From assembly GCF_001625085.1 (NCBI RefSeq), contig NZ_BDAW01000027.1, positions 1-64,000 of the forward strand: a stretch of DNA of 64,000 nt, read 5' to 3'. Origin of the DNA: Nocardia acidivorans NBRC 108247 (GTDB taxonomy: Bacteria > Actinomycetota > Actinomycetes > Mycobacteriales > Mycobacteriaceae). Positions 57,205-64,000 of this stretch are shown here, piece by piece. The notes below the pieces were generated by a model that saw only the letters and a program-made list of their open reading frames with translations, was not told the DNA's origin and did not search any database. Both the position numbers and the translations under genes were made by a program. Position 1 is the first letter of the stretch, and every line of letters begins with the position of its first letter.

Positions 57205-59457
57205 ATGAGCGATATCAAGCATCTGATCGGCAGTTTCGCCGAGGTTCCACTCGGCGAGCCGGAGACCGCGCCCATCGAGGCGGCGCAGGTCCAGAAGTTC
57301 GTGGCCGAGGCCGCGGCGGCGAATCACTATGCGCCCGAACAGCTCACCTGGGCCACGCCCGAAGGTATCGACGTGCCACCGGTATTCACCAAGGCCGACC
57401 GCGATGCCATTGTGGCCGAGGGTTATCCGCTCGACACGGTGCCGGGTATCCAGCCGTTCCTGCGCGGTCCCTACCCGACCATGTACGTGAATCAGCCGTG
57501 GACCATTCGCCAGTACGCGGGCTTCTCCACCGCCGCGGACTCCAATGCCTTCTACCGCCGCAACCTGGCCGCGGGTCAGAAGGGCCTCTCGGTCGCCTTC
57601 GACCTGGCCACCCACCGCGGCTACGACTCCGATCATCCGCGCGTCACCGGTGACGTCGGCATGGCCGGTGTCGCCATCGACTCCATCCTGGATATGCGGG
57701 AACTGTTCGATCAGATTCCGCTGGACCAGGTTTCGGTGTCGATGACCATGAACGGCGCGGTGCTGCCGATTCTGGCGCTGTACGTCGTGGCCGCCGAAGA
57801 GCAGGGCGTCAAGCCCGAACAGCTGGCCGGAACCATTCAGAACGACATTCTGAAAGAGTTCATGGTCCGCAACACCTACATCTATCCGCCCAAGCCCTCC
57901 ATGCGGATCATCTCGGACATCTTCGCGTACACCTCCGCCAAGATGCCCAAGTTCAACTCGATTTCCATCTCCGGCTACCACATTCAGGAAGCCGGAGCCA
58001 CGGCCGACCTGGAACTGGCGTACACCCTCGCCGACGGCGTTGAATACATCAAGGCCGGTATCGAGGCGGGTATGGAGGTCGACAAGTTCGCCCCGCGCCT
58101 GTCGTTCTTCTGGGCCATCGGCATGAACTTCTTCATGGAGGTCGCCAAACTCCGTGCGGGCCGCCTGCTCTGGAGTGAACTGGTCGCCAAGTTCGAGCCC
58201 AAGAACGCGAAATCGCTGTCGCTGCGCACCCATTCGCAGACCTCGGGCTGGTCGCTGACCGCGCAGGACGTGTTCAACAACGTCCCGCGCACCTGCGTCG
58301 AGGCCATGGCCGCCACCCAGGGGCACACCCAGTCGCTGCACACCAACGCCCTCGACGAGGCCCTGGCGCTGCCGACCGACTTCTCCGCTCGGATCGCGCG
58401 CAATACCCAGCTGCTGATTCAGCAGGAGTCCAACACCACGCGTCCGATCGACCCGTGGGGCGGCTCCTACTACGTGGAGTGGCTGACCCATCAGCTCGCC
58501 GAGCGGGCCCGCGCCCATATCGCCGAGGTGGAAGCGCACGGCGGTATGGCACAGGCGATTTCGGAAGGCATTCCGAAGCTGCGCATCGAAGAGGCCGCCG
58601 CCCGCACCCAGGCGCGCATCGATACCGGCCAGCAGGCCGTGATCGGCGTCAACAAGTACCAGGCGGTCGAGGACCAGGAGATCGAGGTCCTCAAGGTTGA
58701 GAACTCGCGCGTGCGGATCGAACAGAACGAGAAGCTCGTGCGCCTGCGCGCCGAGCGCGATACCGCCGCATGCGAACGCGCCCTGGCCGACTTGACCCGT
58801 GCCGCGGCTTCTTCCGAAGGCGGTATGGAGAACAACCTGATGGCCCTGGCCATCGCCGCCGCCCGCGCCAAGGCCACCGTCGGTGAGATCTCCGACGCGC
58901 TGGAGAAGGTGTACGGCCGCCATCAGGCCGAAATCCGCACGCTCTCCGGTGTTTACCGCGAGGAGGCCGGCAAGGTGAGCAATATCAGCAGGGCCATCGA
59001 ACTCGTCGACGAATTCGCCGAGGCCGAAGGCCGCCGCCCGCGCATCCTGGTCTGCAAGATGGGCCAGGACGGTCACGACCGCGGCCAGAAGGTGATCGCC
59101 ACCGCCTTCGCCGACCTCGGTATGGACGTCGATGTGGGCCCGCTGTTCCAGACCCCCGAAGAGGTGGCCCAGCAGGCCGCCGACAATGACGTGCACATTG
59201 TCGGTGTGTCCTCGCTGGCGGCGGGCCACCTCACGCTGGTGCCCGCCCTGCGGCAGGCACTGGCCGATGTAGGTCGCTCCGACATCATGGTCGTGGTCGG
59301 CGGGGTCATCCCGCCCGGCGACTTCGCCGAACTGTACGAGGCCGGCGCGGCGGCGATCTTCGCCCCCGGCACCGTCATCGCCGATGCCGCCATCGACCTG
59401 ATCAAGAAGCTGGCCGATTCGCTGGGCCATGAGATCGGCACCGGCGCGGCCGAATGA
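57205..59457 (+). CDS. mutB: Methylmalonyl-CoA mutase large, cobalamin-binding subunit
   Basis: A 750-residue catalytic subunit. Substrate-barrel motifs include PFLRGPYPTMYVNQPWTIRQ then YAGFSTAADSNAFYRRNLAA, AFDLATHRGYDSDHPRVTGD, SISISGYHIQEAGATADLEL and RTHSQTSGWSLTAQD. The cobalamin domain has D-x-H-x-x-G as Asp622-Gly-His624-Asp-Arg-Gly627 (GQDGHDRGQK), with GVSSLAAGH and VVVGG following. It converts methylmalonyl-CoA from propionate, odd-chain and branched-chain degradation. Its stop overlaps meaB (ATGA). Confidence 0.97.
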   Translation: MSDIKHLIGSFAEVPLGEPETAPIEAAQVQKFVAEAAAANHYAPEQLTWATPEGIDVPPVFTKADRDAIVAEGYPLDTVPGIQPFLRGPYPTMYVNQPWTIRQYAGFSTAADSNAFYRRNLAAGQKGLSVAFDLATHRGYDSDHPRVTGDVGMAGVAIDSILDMRELFDQIPLDQVSVSMTMNGAVLPILALYVVAAEEQGVKPEQLAGTIQNDILKEFMVRNTYIYPPKPSMRIISDIFAYTSAKMPKFNSISISGYHIQEAGATADLELAYTLADGVEYIKAGIEAGMEVDKFAPRLSFFWAIGMNFFMEVAKLRAGRLLWSELVAKFEPKNAKSLSLRTHSQTSGWSLTAQDVFNNVPRTCVEAMAATQGHTQSLHTNALDEALALPTDFSARIARNTQLLIQQESNTTRPIDPWGGSYYVEWLTHQLAERARAHIAEVEAHGGMAQAISEGIPKLRIEEAAARTQARIDTGQQAVIGVNKYQAVEDQEIEVLKVENSRVRIEQNEKLVRLRAERDTAACERALADLTRAAASSEGGMENNLMALAIAAARAKATVGEISDALEKVYGRHQAEIRTLSGVYREEAGKVSNISRAIELVDEFAEAEGRRPRILVCKMGQDGHDRGQKVIATAFADLGMDVDVGPLFQTPEEVAQQAADNDVHIVGVSSLAAGHLTLVPALRQALADVGRSDIMVVVGGVIPPGDFAELYEAGAAAIFAPGTVIADAAIDLIKKLADSLGHEIGTGAAE

Positions 59458-60548
59458 GCGACGCCGTGCGCCCGGCCGCGGGTGAACCCCACCCGCGACT
59501 GGGCACCACCGCCGGAGTGGGCGGGACCGGGGGACCCCGGCCCGCCGCTCGCGCCGCCCAACGCACCATCGATGTCGACCAGCTCGCGGCCTCCATTCGC
59601 GCGGGGGAGCGGTCGGGTCTGGCGCGCGCCATCACACTGGTCGAATCGAATCGCGGCGATCATCGCGAGCTGGCGCAGCAGTTGCTGCTGCGCCTGACTC
59701 CGGCGGCCGACGCGGTCGTCTCCAATCGTGTGGGCATCACCGGGGTTCCGGGTGTGGGCAAGTCGACCTTCATCGACTCGCTCGGCATGTCGCTCATCGA
59801 ACAGGGGCATCGGGTGGCGGTGCTGGCGGTCGACCCGTCCTCCACTCGCACCGGCGGTTCCATCCTGGGTGACAAGACCCGAATGGCCCGACTCGCGGTC
59901 GAGCGCAACGCTTTCATCCGGCCGTCGCCCACCGCGGGCACCCTCGGCGGCGTGGCGAAAGCGACCCGCGAAACCATCGTGCTGCTCGAGGCCGCGGGCT
60001 ACGACGTCATCCTGGTCGAGACCGTGGGTGTCGGGCAGTCGGAGGTCACCGTCGCCAATATGGTCGACGTATTCTGCTTCCTGACCCTGGCCCGCACCGG
60101 AGATCAGTTGCAGGGCATCAAGAAAGGCGTGCTCGAGCTCGCCGATCTGGTCGCGGTGAACAAGGCCGACGGCACACACGAACTCGAGGCCAAGGCCGCC
60201 GCCCGCGAACTCGCCGGCGCCATGCGCCTGATCCACCCGCGCGATTCCCTGTGGCACCCACCGGTCATCACCATGAGCGGACTCAATGGTGTTGGCCTGG
60301 ACAAGTTCTGGGATACGGTCCGCACCCATCGCAAGGTGCTGACCGAGGCGGGCGAATTCGCGGAGAAGCGCCGCCGCCAGCAGATCGACTGGACCTGGAC
60401 CATGGTCAACGACAGCCTGCTCCGCCGACTCTCGGACAACCCGAACGTGAAATCCGTTCGTGCGCAAGTGGAGAAGCAGGTCCGGGACGGGTCACTGACC
60501 CCCGCCCTGGCCGCCGAACAACTGCTGCAAGCCTTCGATCGGCACTGA
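59454..60548 (+). CDS. meaB: GTPase chaperone of methylmalonyl-CoA mutase
   Basis: A 364-residue G3E-type P-loop GTPase that protects and reloads adenosylcobalamin on MutAB. P-loop GVPGVGKST (residues ~97-105), Mg2+/switch elements LAVDPSSTRTGGSILGDKTR and VILVETVGVGQSEV, and the base-recognition motif VAVNKADG are present. The N-terminal 30 residues (GTTAGVGGTGGPRPAARA) are low-complexity. Its ATG overlaps the mutB stop, so all three are co-translated. Confidence 0.95.
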   Translation: MSDAVRPAAGEPHPRLGTTAGVGGTGGPRPAARAAQRTIDVDQLAASIRAGERSGLARAITLVESNRGDHRELAQQLLLRLTPAADAVVSNRVGITGVPGVGKSTFIDSLGMSLIEQGHRVAVLAVDPSSTRTGGSILGDKTRMARLAVERNAFIRPSPTAGTLGGVAKATRETIVLLEAAGYDVILVETVGVGQSEVTVANMVDVFCFLTLARTGDQLQGIKKGVLELADLVAVNKADGTHELEAKAAARELAGAMRLIHPRDSLWHPPVITMSGLNGVGLDKFWDTVRTHRKVLTEAGEFAEKRRRQQIDWTWTMVNDSLLRRLSDNPNVKSVRAQVEKQVRDGSLTPALAAEQLLQAFDRH

Positions 60549-60569
60549 CCTCGGACCGCGGCGAGCACG

Positions 60570-60975
60570 GTCACGCCCGGTCCGGTGAGGTCGTCGGAGA
60601 CGGCCCGCCGAGATGTAGAGCGCGACACCGCGCAAGCGCTCGGCGTCGACGACCGGATCATTCGCGATCCAGGCGGGGTCACCCGGTGACCACATATTGT
60701 CCGCGTTCGCCCCGAACAGTCGCGGCTCCGACCGCGCCATCGCCCGCGCGAACGCGTCATTGGTGCGCGTGCACCCACTGAATGCCCCACCACCTGATAT
60801 CGGCCGGGTGCCTGATGCGCCAACGCCGAGGCCGCCGACATCGATGTCCCCGCAACCGCATTGCGGCCGGTCAACCCACCGCGGACCCAGCACCGGGATC
60901 GGCCTCCGACGTTCCCGGCATCAATACAGTTATCAGAACGGACAGGATGATCAGGACTATCGACCTGCGGCGCAT
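60570..60975 (-). pseudogene. Antigen-85-like mycolyltransferase/esterase relic
   Basis: From an ATG at 60975: signal peptide RRRSIVLIILSVLITVLMPG then TSEADP. After a deletion of over 100 residues, another frame gives GLTGRNAVAGTSMSAASALA then HQAPGRYQVVG (nucleophile region). One base is then missing in a G-run near 60783, and a third frame continues AFSGCTRTNDAFARAMARSE, then NMWSPGDPAWIANDPVVDAE and RLRGVALYISAG. G-R-N-A-x-A-G-x-S-M-S, N-M-W-x-P-G-x-P-x-W and L-R-G-x-x-L-Y-I-S are characteristic of the corynebacterial mycolyltransferase (Ag85/esterase A) family. The C-terminus is missing. Confidence 0.75.
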
Positions 60976-61187
60976 CACTGGATTATTCACCCGCTGCCAC
61001 CGTATTCCCGTGATCAGCGCGCGAGCGTCGCGTCGGAATCCGCTCGCGTATAGCCCTTCTCGAGTGCCACTGGCTATTTTTCGCCACCCAGTGCGGCGAC
61101 ATGATGCCGCCAATGAAGATCGGAGAGGATTTCGAACTGCTCGAACTCGAAGACACCTCACCGGTCGCCCGCGAATGCCGAACCGCG

Positions 61188-61334
61188 TCAGACCCTGTTC
61201 GATTTGTCGATGAGCAGGAAGGATGTGGCGACTCCGGCGGCGACGACGAGTGCGTAGTGCCCCGCGGTCGTGGCGTAGTGGAAGGTCGATACGACGGCGA
61301 TGAGCGCCATGATCAGGAACAGGTTTCGCTTCAC
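61188..61334 (-). CDS. Small two-span membrane protein
   Basis: A 48-residue protein: KRNLFLIMALIAVVSTFHYA, then TTAGHYALVVAAGVATSFLL and IDKSNRV, with two short hydrophobic helices. GAGGGAG lies 5 bases before the GTG at 61334, a convincing ribosome site. Function unknown; proteins of this size and shape are common in Nocardia and mycobacteria. Confidence 0.6.
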   Translation of the reverse strand: MKRNLFLIMALIAVVSTFHYATTAGHYALVVAAGVATSFLLIDKSNRV

Positions 61335-61495
61335 GGTCGCTCCCTCGGCAGGTTCCCAGATTACCGGCTGAACGCTCTTGAACCACAACGGAATTCGGTC
61401 GAATGGCAGTAATCGGTCACCGGAGGGTCGGGGGATGGGCAGCGGATCTGCCCTTGGTGATGCGCTGGGACGCCTTCAGAGACCGGTGGACTTCG

Positions 61496-61510
61496 GATAC
61501 ACTCTGTATT
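61496..61510. promoter_or_regulatory. Candidate TetR operator before the tandem TetR frame
   Basis: ATACA-CTC-TGTAT (61497-61509) is a perfect 5-base inverted repeat about 40 bases upstream of the GTG at 61551, in an AT-rich promoter-like stretch (TGTATTTGTAGCAAAAA). Confidence 0.4.
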
Positions 61511-61550
61511 TGTAGCAAAAATCGTTTCGGTGGCAGCTCAGGAGGCCCGC

Positions 61551-62849
61551 GTGGCGCGTCCCACCAGATCCGAGAATCGGGAGCGGACGCGGTCGGCGAT
61601 CGTCGGCACCGCGCGGGAGCTCTTTCTCGCCCACGGGCTGGCCGGGGTGCCGATGGAGCGCATCGCCGAGGAAGCCGGATACACCCGCGGGGCGGTGTAC
61701 TCGAACTTCGGCGATAAGGCCGAACTCGGGGTGGCCGTGCTGGAGGGCGTCTACGCCGAGCGCCTGCGGGATGCGGGCGCGGCCGTCGCGGGAGCGGCCG
61801 ATGCGTCGGAAAAGCTTGCGCGCCTGCGGGAATGGGCCGACCGGGCGCTCGGCGACCCGGCCGTGACGCTGCTGGAATGCGAGGTGGTCGCGGCCCTGCG
61901 GCACCGGGATGCGCTGCGCGAGCGCCTGGCGGCCTCGCTGCGCGCGGCGCGGTCGAGTTTCGCCGCCCTCGTCGGCCCGGAAACGCTCATCGAGGCCGTG
62001 TTCGCCCTGGCCATCGGCGTGGGCGTGCGGCGCGCGGTCGATCCGGCCGACCCGTCCGCCGTCCTCGGCGCTGTGCTCACCGCGATCGGCGCGGACGGGC
62101 GGCCCGGAAATCAGTTCTTGAATTCCGTTCAGAAACCTGGATATCCTGCCGTCGTGCAGGAAGTTGAACGCGATTCAAAAACTGGTTCGGGGGGTCCTTC
62201 CGCGAACCGGCGCGGACAACGCTCCCGCGGCACGATCCTGGCCGCGGCCCGCGCGGCCTTCGCGATCAAACGCTATGACGAGGTGTCGATCGCCGATATC
62301 GCCACGGCCGCTGGGGTGGCCGCCGGATCCATCGGCTATCACTTCGGCGGCAAATACGAGCTGTATCTCGCGGTGCACGAGGCCGTCTTCGACGACTTCT
62401 GGGACCGGCTCCAGCAATTGCGCGGCCCGGCCATGGAACGCCTGATCGGCGGCTTCGGCATCTATCTGGATTTTGCGCAGCGGGAAGGTCTTTCGTTCGT
62501 CATGACACCCCGCACCGGGGTCGACGAGCGATTGGCCGCCCAGCATCAGGGCCACCGCGACCGACTGACCTCGGCCCTGCTCACTGAAATCGTCTCCAGC
62601 GGAGACGGTTCGGCGCTGCGCATCGCCATGGACGGCTGGCTGGCCTTTGTCGAGGGCGCGACCGCGCGCTGGCTCAATGAACCCGAGCGCAATCGGGAGC
62701 ACCTTCAGAGCCTGGTGCTCGCCGCCGGATTCGCCACCATCCAGACCGCCCTCGCGCTGGATCCCGGCATCACTCTCACCTCCAGAACCATTGCGGCGCT
62801 GCTGGATATCGATCACGCGCGCCGACCCGAACGAAACGAGACCAGCTAG
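61551..62849 (+). CDS. Tandem double TetR-family regulator in one open frame
   Basis: A 432-residue frame with two complete TetR proteins. Unit 1 (residues ~1-190): RTRSAIVGTARELFLAHGLA then GVPMERIAEEAGYTRGAVYS, with its own ligand domain. Unit 2 (from ~residue 215): RSRGTILAAARAAFAIKRYD then EVSIADIATAAGVAAGSIGY and HFGGKYELYLAVHEAVFDDF, and a second ligand domain. The linker (NQFLNSVQKPGYPAVVQEVE) is encoded by lower-GC DNA that looks like an intergenic promoter. The GTG at 61551 has AGGAGG upstream. Either a fused regulator or two adjacent genes whose first stop codon has been lost; a GTG at 62154 would start unit 2 alone. The stop shares a base with the SDR start. Confidence 0.85.
   Translation: MARPTRSENRERTRSAIVGTARELFLAHGLAGVPMERIAEEAGYTRGAVYSNFGDKAELGVAVLEGVYAERLRDAGAAVAGAADASEKLARLREWADRALGDPAVTLLECEVVAALRHRDALRERLAASLRAARSSFAALVGPETLIEAVFALAIGVGVRRAVDPADPSAVLGAVLTAIGADGRPGNQFLNSVQKPGYPAVVQEVERDSKTGSGGPSANRRGQRSRGTILAAARAAFAIKRYDEVSIADIATAAGVAAGSIGYHFGGKYELYLAVHEAVFDDFWDRLQQLRGPAMERLIGGFGIYLDFAQREGLSFVMTPRTGVDERLAAQHQGHRDRLTSALLTEIVSSGDGSALRIAMDGWLAFVEGATARWLNEPERNREHLQSLVLAAGFATIQTALALDPGITLTSRTIAALLDIDHARRPERNETS
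62118..62153 (+). promoter_or_regulatory. Possible internal leaderless promoter for the second TetR unit
   Basis: TTGAAT (62118-62123), 18 bases, TATCCT (62142-62147, fits TANNNT), then 6 bases to an in-frame GTG at 62154. The linker DNA is less GC-rich than the flanking coding sequence. This is the layout of a leaderless actinobacterial promoter. Confidence 0.5.
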
Positions 62850-63787
62850 TGGATACCGTCCACCGCCCGTCCAACGGGCTCGCCGCGGGACCGATCGGTC
62901 GGGCCGCGGCCCGGCTCATCGGCCCGCGCGGTATCGCCGATCCGGCGCGTCTGCGCCGGGAGGTCGACGGCAAGATCGCCGTAATCACCGGCGCGTCACA
63001 CGGTGTGGGCGCGGAGTCGGCCCGGCTGCTCGGCGCGGCCGGGGCCACCGTGGTCCTCGGGGCCCGCTCCATGGACGAGCTCGAGGCAATCGCCACCGAG
63101 ATCAAGGCCGCCGGCGGCACGGCCGTGGCCATCCGCCTGGATTTGGCCGATCCGGCGTCGATAACCGACTTCGCCGACGAGATCCTGCACCGGTTCGGAC
63201 GGGTCGACTACCTGGTGCACAATGCCGGGAAGTCCCTGCGGCGATCGATTCACCTCTCCTACGACCGGCCCAAGGATCTGACCGCGACCGCCGGCGCCAA
63301 CTATCTGGGCCCGATGCGATTGACACTGGCCCTGCTGCCGAGCATGCGGGCGCGGCGCAGCGGGCACATCGTCAATGTCTCCACGGTCGGCGTACTGTTC
63401 CCGGTCGCGCCGAAATGGGGTTTCTACCTCTCCTCCAAGGCCGGGTTCGATGTCTGGATGCGCGCGGTCGGCATGGAGGCGCGACCCGACGGGGTCACCC
63501 TCACCACCATCTACGCCGGGCTCATGCACACCCGGATGAGCGCGCCCAGCCGCTGGATGTCGGCGCTGCCCGGTCAGACCCCCGCCGAGGCCGCGACCGT
63601 CATCGCGCGGGCGCTGATCGCCAAGCCGCGCTTCATGATTCCCGCCTACGGCTACCTCACCTCGGCGGTGGTGCCGCTGGCCAGGGTTCCGCTGGAGATC
63701 GCGTTCACCAGCGTGTACCGCCGCCTCGGCGATACCGACGCCGCTCTGCGCGCGGTCAACGGCACAGGGTCGTGCGATGCCGAATAG
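62849..63787 (+). CDS. Short-chain dehydrogenase/reductase
   Basis: A 312-residue SDR with a 40-residue N-terminal extension (GLAAGPIGRAAARLIGPRGI) before the cofactor loop ITGASHGVGAESARLL. NAG is in LVHNAGKSLRR, the catalytic serine in HIVNVSTVG and Tyr-x3-Lys in GFYLSSKAGF. The GTG start shares its first base with the upstream TAG. The 3' end overlaps the next ATG by 11 bases, so SDR and acyl-CoA synthetase form one unit with the TetR frame, suggesting a regulated lipid-metabolism operon. Confidence 0.9.
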   Translation: MDTVHRPSNGLAAGPIGRAAARLIGPRGIADPARLRREVDGKIAVITGASHGVGAESARLLGAAGATVVLGARSMDELEAIATEIKAAGGTAVAIRLDLADPASITDFADEILHRFGRVDYLVHNAGKSLRRSIHLSYDRPKDLTATAGANYLGPMRLTLALLPSMRARRSGHIVNVSTVGVLFPVAPKWGFYLSSKAGFDVWMRAVGMEARPDGVTLTTIYAGLMHTRMSAPSRWMSALPGQTPAEAATVIARALIAKPRFMIPAYGYLTSAVVPLARVPLEIAFTSVYRRLGDTDAALRAVNGTGSCDAE

Positions 63788-64000
63788 CTCCGTAATCGGC
63801 TGGCGCACAGCGCTCTCCGCCATCACCACTTCCGGTGCGCTGCGACCGGTCGGGCCGCGCGCGGCGCTCTCGATCGCGCGTGCTTACCACTCGTACGGTC
63901 GATCACTGGGCCTGCTCGTCGCGGTCAGCGCGGCGCGTCATCCCGATCGAATCGCACTGATCGACGATCTCGGCGCGGTGACCTACCGCGATCTGGTGCG
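63777..64000 (+). CDS. Acyl-CoA synthetase (AMP-binding), partial at window end
   Basis: The frame from ATG 63777 runs off the window after 74 codons: PNSSVIGWRTALSAITTSGA, then LGLLVAVSAARHPDRIALID and DLGAVTYRDLV. The last 25 residues are the conserved opening of the AMP-binding (fatty-acyl-CoA ligase) domain, H-P-D-R-x-A-L-I-D...G-x-x-T-Y-x-D-L. It overlaps the SDR gene. The catalytic core lies outside the window. Confidence 0.78.
   Translation, partial: MPNSSVIGWRTALSAITTSGALRPVGPRAALSIARAYHSYGRSLGLLVAVSAARHPDRIALIDDLGAVTYRDLV

Noticed and set aside
60553..60587. Weak CGGACCG/CGGTCCG hairpin after meaB as terminator
   Set aside because: Only about 7 pairs with a long loop, and it overlaps the end of the mycolyltransferase relic; not convincing.
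61101..61412. 103-residue plus-strand frame (KIGEDFELLELEDTSPV)
   Set aside because: Overlaps the small membrane gene on the other strand, which has a far better ribosome site; no family recognised.
1..64000. tRNA, rRNA, CRISPR arrays, insertion sequences, prophage or known antiphage genes
   Set aside because: Scanning for their sequence signs (T-loop motifs, regular repeats, transposase or integrase motifs, nuclease/helicase defence genes) found nothing I could support.

Overview
The window is high-GC actinobacterial DNA, almost certainly from a mycolic-acid-producing member of the Corynebacteriales and most likely a Nocardia. The evidence is the fabG1-inhA-hemH cluster behind a moxR/DUF58/VWA operon, the mutA-mutB-meaB block behind a TVP38-type membrane gene, an NfeD/SPFH pair, a resuscitation-promoting factor gene, and the remains of an antigen-85-like mycolyltransferase. 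GTG starts are frequent, many genes overlap by ATGA or GTGA, and several promoters look leaderless. The genus is an inference; the window contains no rRNA gene.

Layout. 0-2.3 kb: an arsenic cassette (arsM divergent from arsR and an aquaglyceroporin). 2.4-9.2 kb: small accessory genes (GyrI-like protein, 4-TM protein with a winged-helix regulator behind a double operator, NUDIX protein, alpha/beta hydrolase, FAD monooxygenase, molbindin, secreted protein, truncated YCII gene, DUF6328 protein). 9.5-15.5 kb: the conserved moxR-DUF58-VWA and fabG1-inhA-hemH operons. 15.6-41.1 kb: a long accessory stretch with DinB and hydrolase genes, xylose catabolism (xylA, xylB, ROK repressor), an acyl-CoA dehydrogenase/phosphotransferase/SDR degradation operon with TetR regulators, an epoxide hydrolase, a second fadE-tetR pair and a Tat-exported berberine-bridge-type oxidase. 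41.3-44.0 kb: DUF3097, NfeD and SPFH genes, which as I recall follow hemH directly in Mycobacterium tuberculosis. 44.0-48.2 kb: a Tat-exported phospholipase C between gene relics, and a damaged IclR gene. 48.5-51.8 kb: rpf with a long structured leader, then a sulfonate/taurine-type ABC transporter. 52.3-60.5 kb: a membrane alpha/beta hydrolase, a TVP38 protein and the methylmalonyl-CoA mutase operon. 61.5-64.0 kb: an open frame encoding two complete TetR proteins in tandem, an SDR and the start of an acyl-CoA synthetase.

How the parts work together. The fadE, SDR, phosphotransferase and quinone-oxidoreductase-like genes form a fatty-acid or alkanoate degradation module. MutAB with its chaperone MeaB converts methylmalonyl-CoA to succinyl-CoA, so propionyl units from such degradation can enter central metabolism. 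FabG1-InhA perform reductive steps of type II fatty acid (meromycolate) synthesis.

The most striking general feature is the number of broken genes, all outside the conserved operons. They are single small indels in a fadE, a pyridoxamine-phosphate-oxidase-like gene and an unknown gene; paired indels in an IclR gene; larger deletions in a trypsin-like protease, an SBP/TauD pair and an Ag85-like esterase; and 3' or 5' fragments of a serine hydrolase, a YCII protein and possibly a VOC protein. The internal deletions are best explained by real gene decay. The single-base indels, several of them in short homopolymers, could also be sequencing errors. A REP-like palindromic repeat occurs twice, and several long palindromic operators can be read directly next to TetR, ArsR and winged-helix genes. 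I see no tRNA, rRNA, CRISPR array, insertion sequence or prophage.
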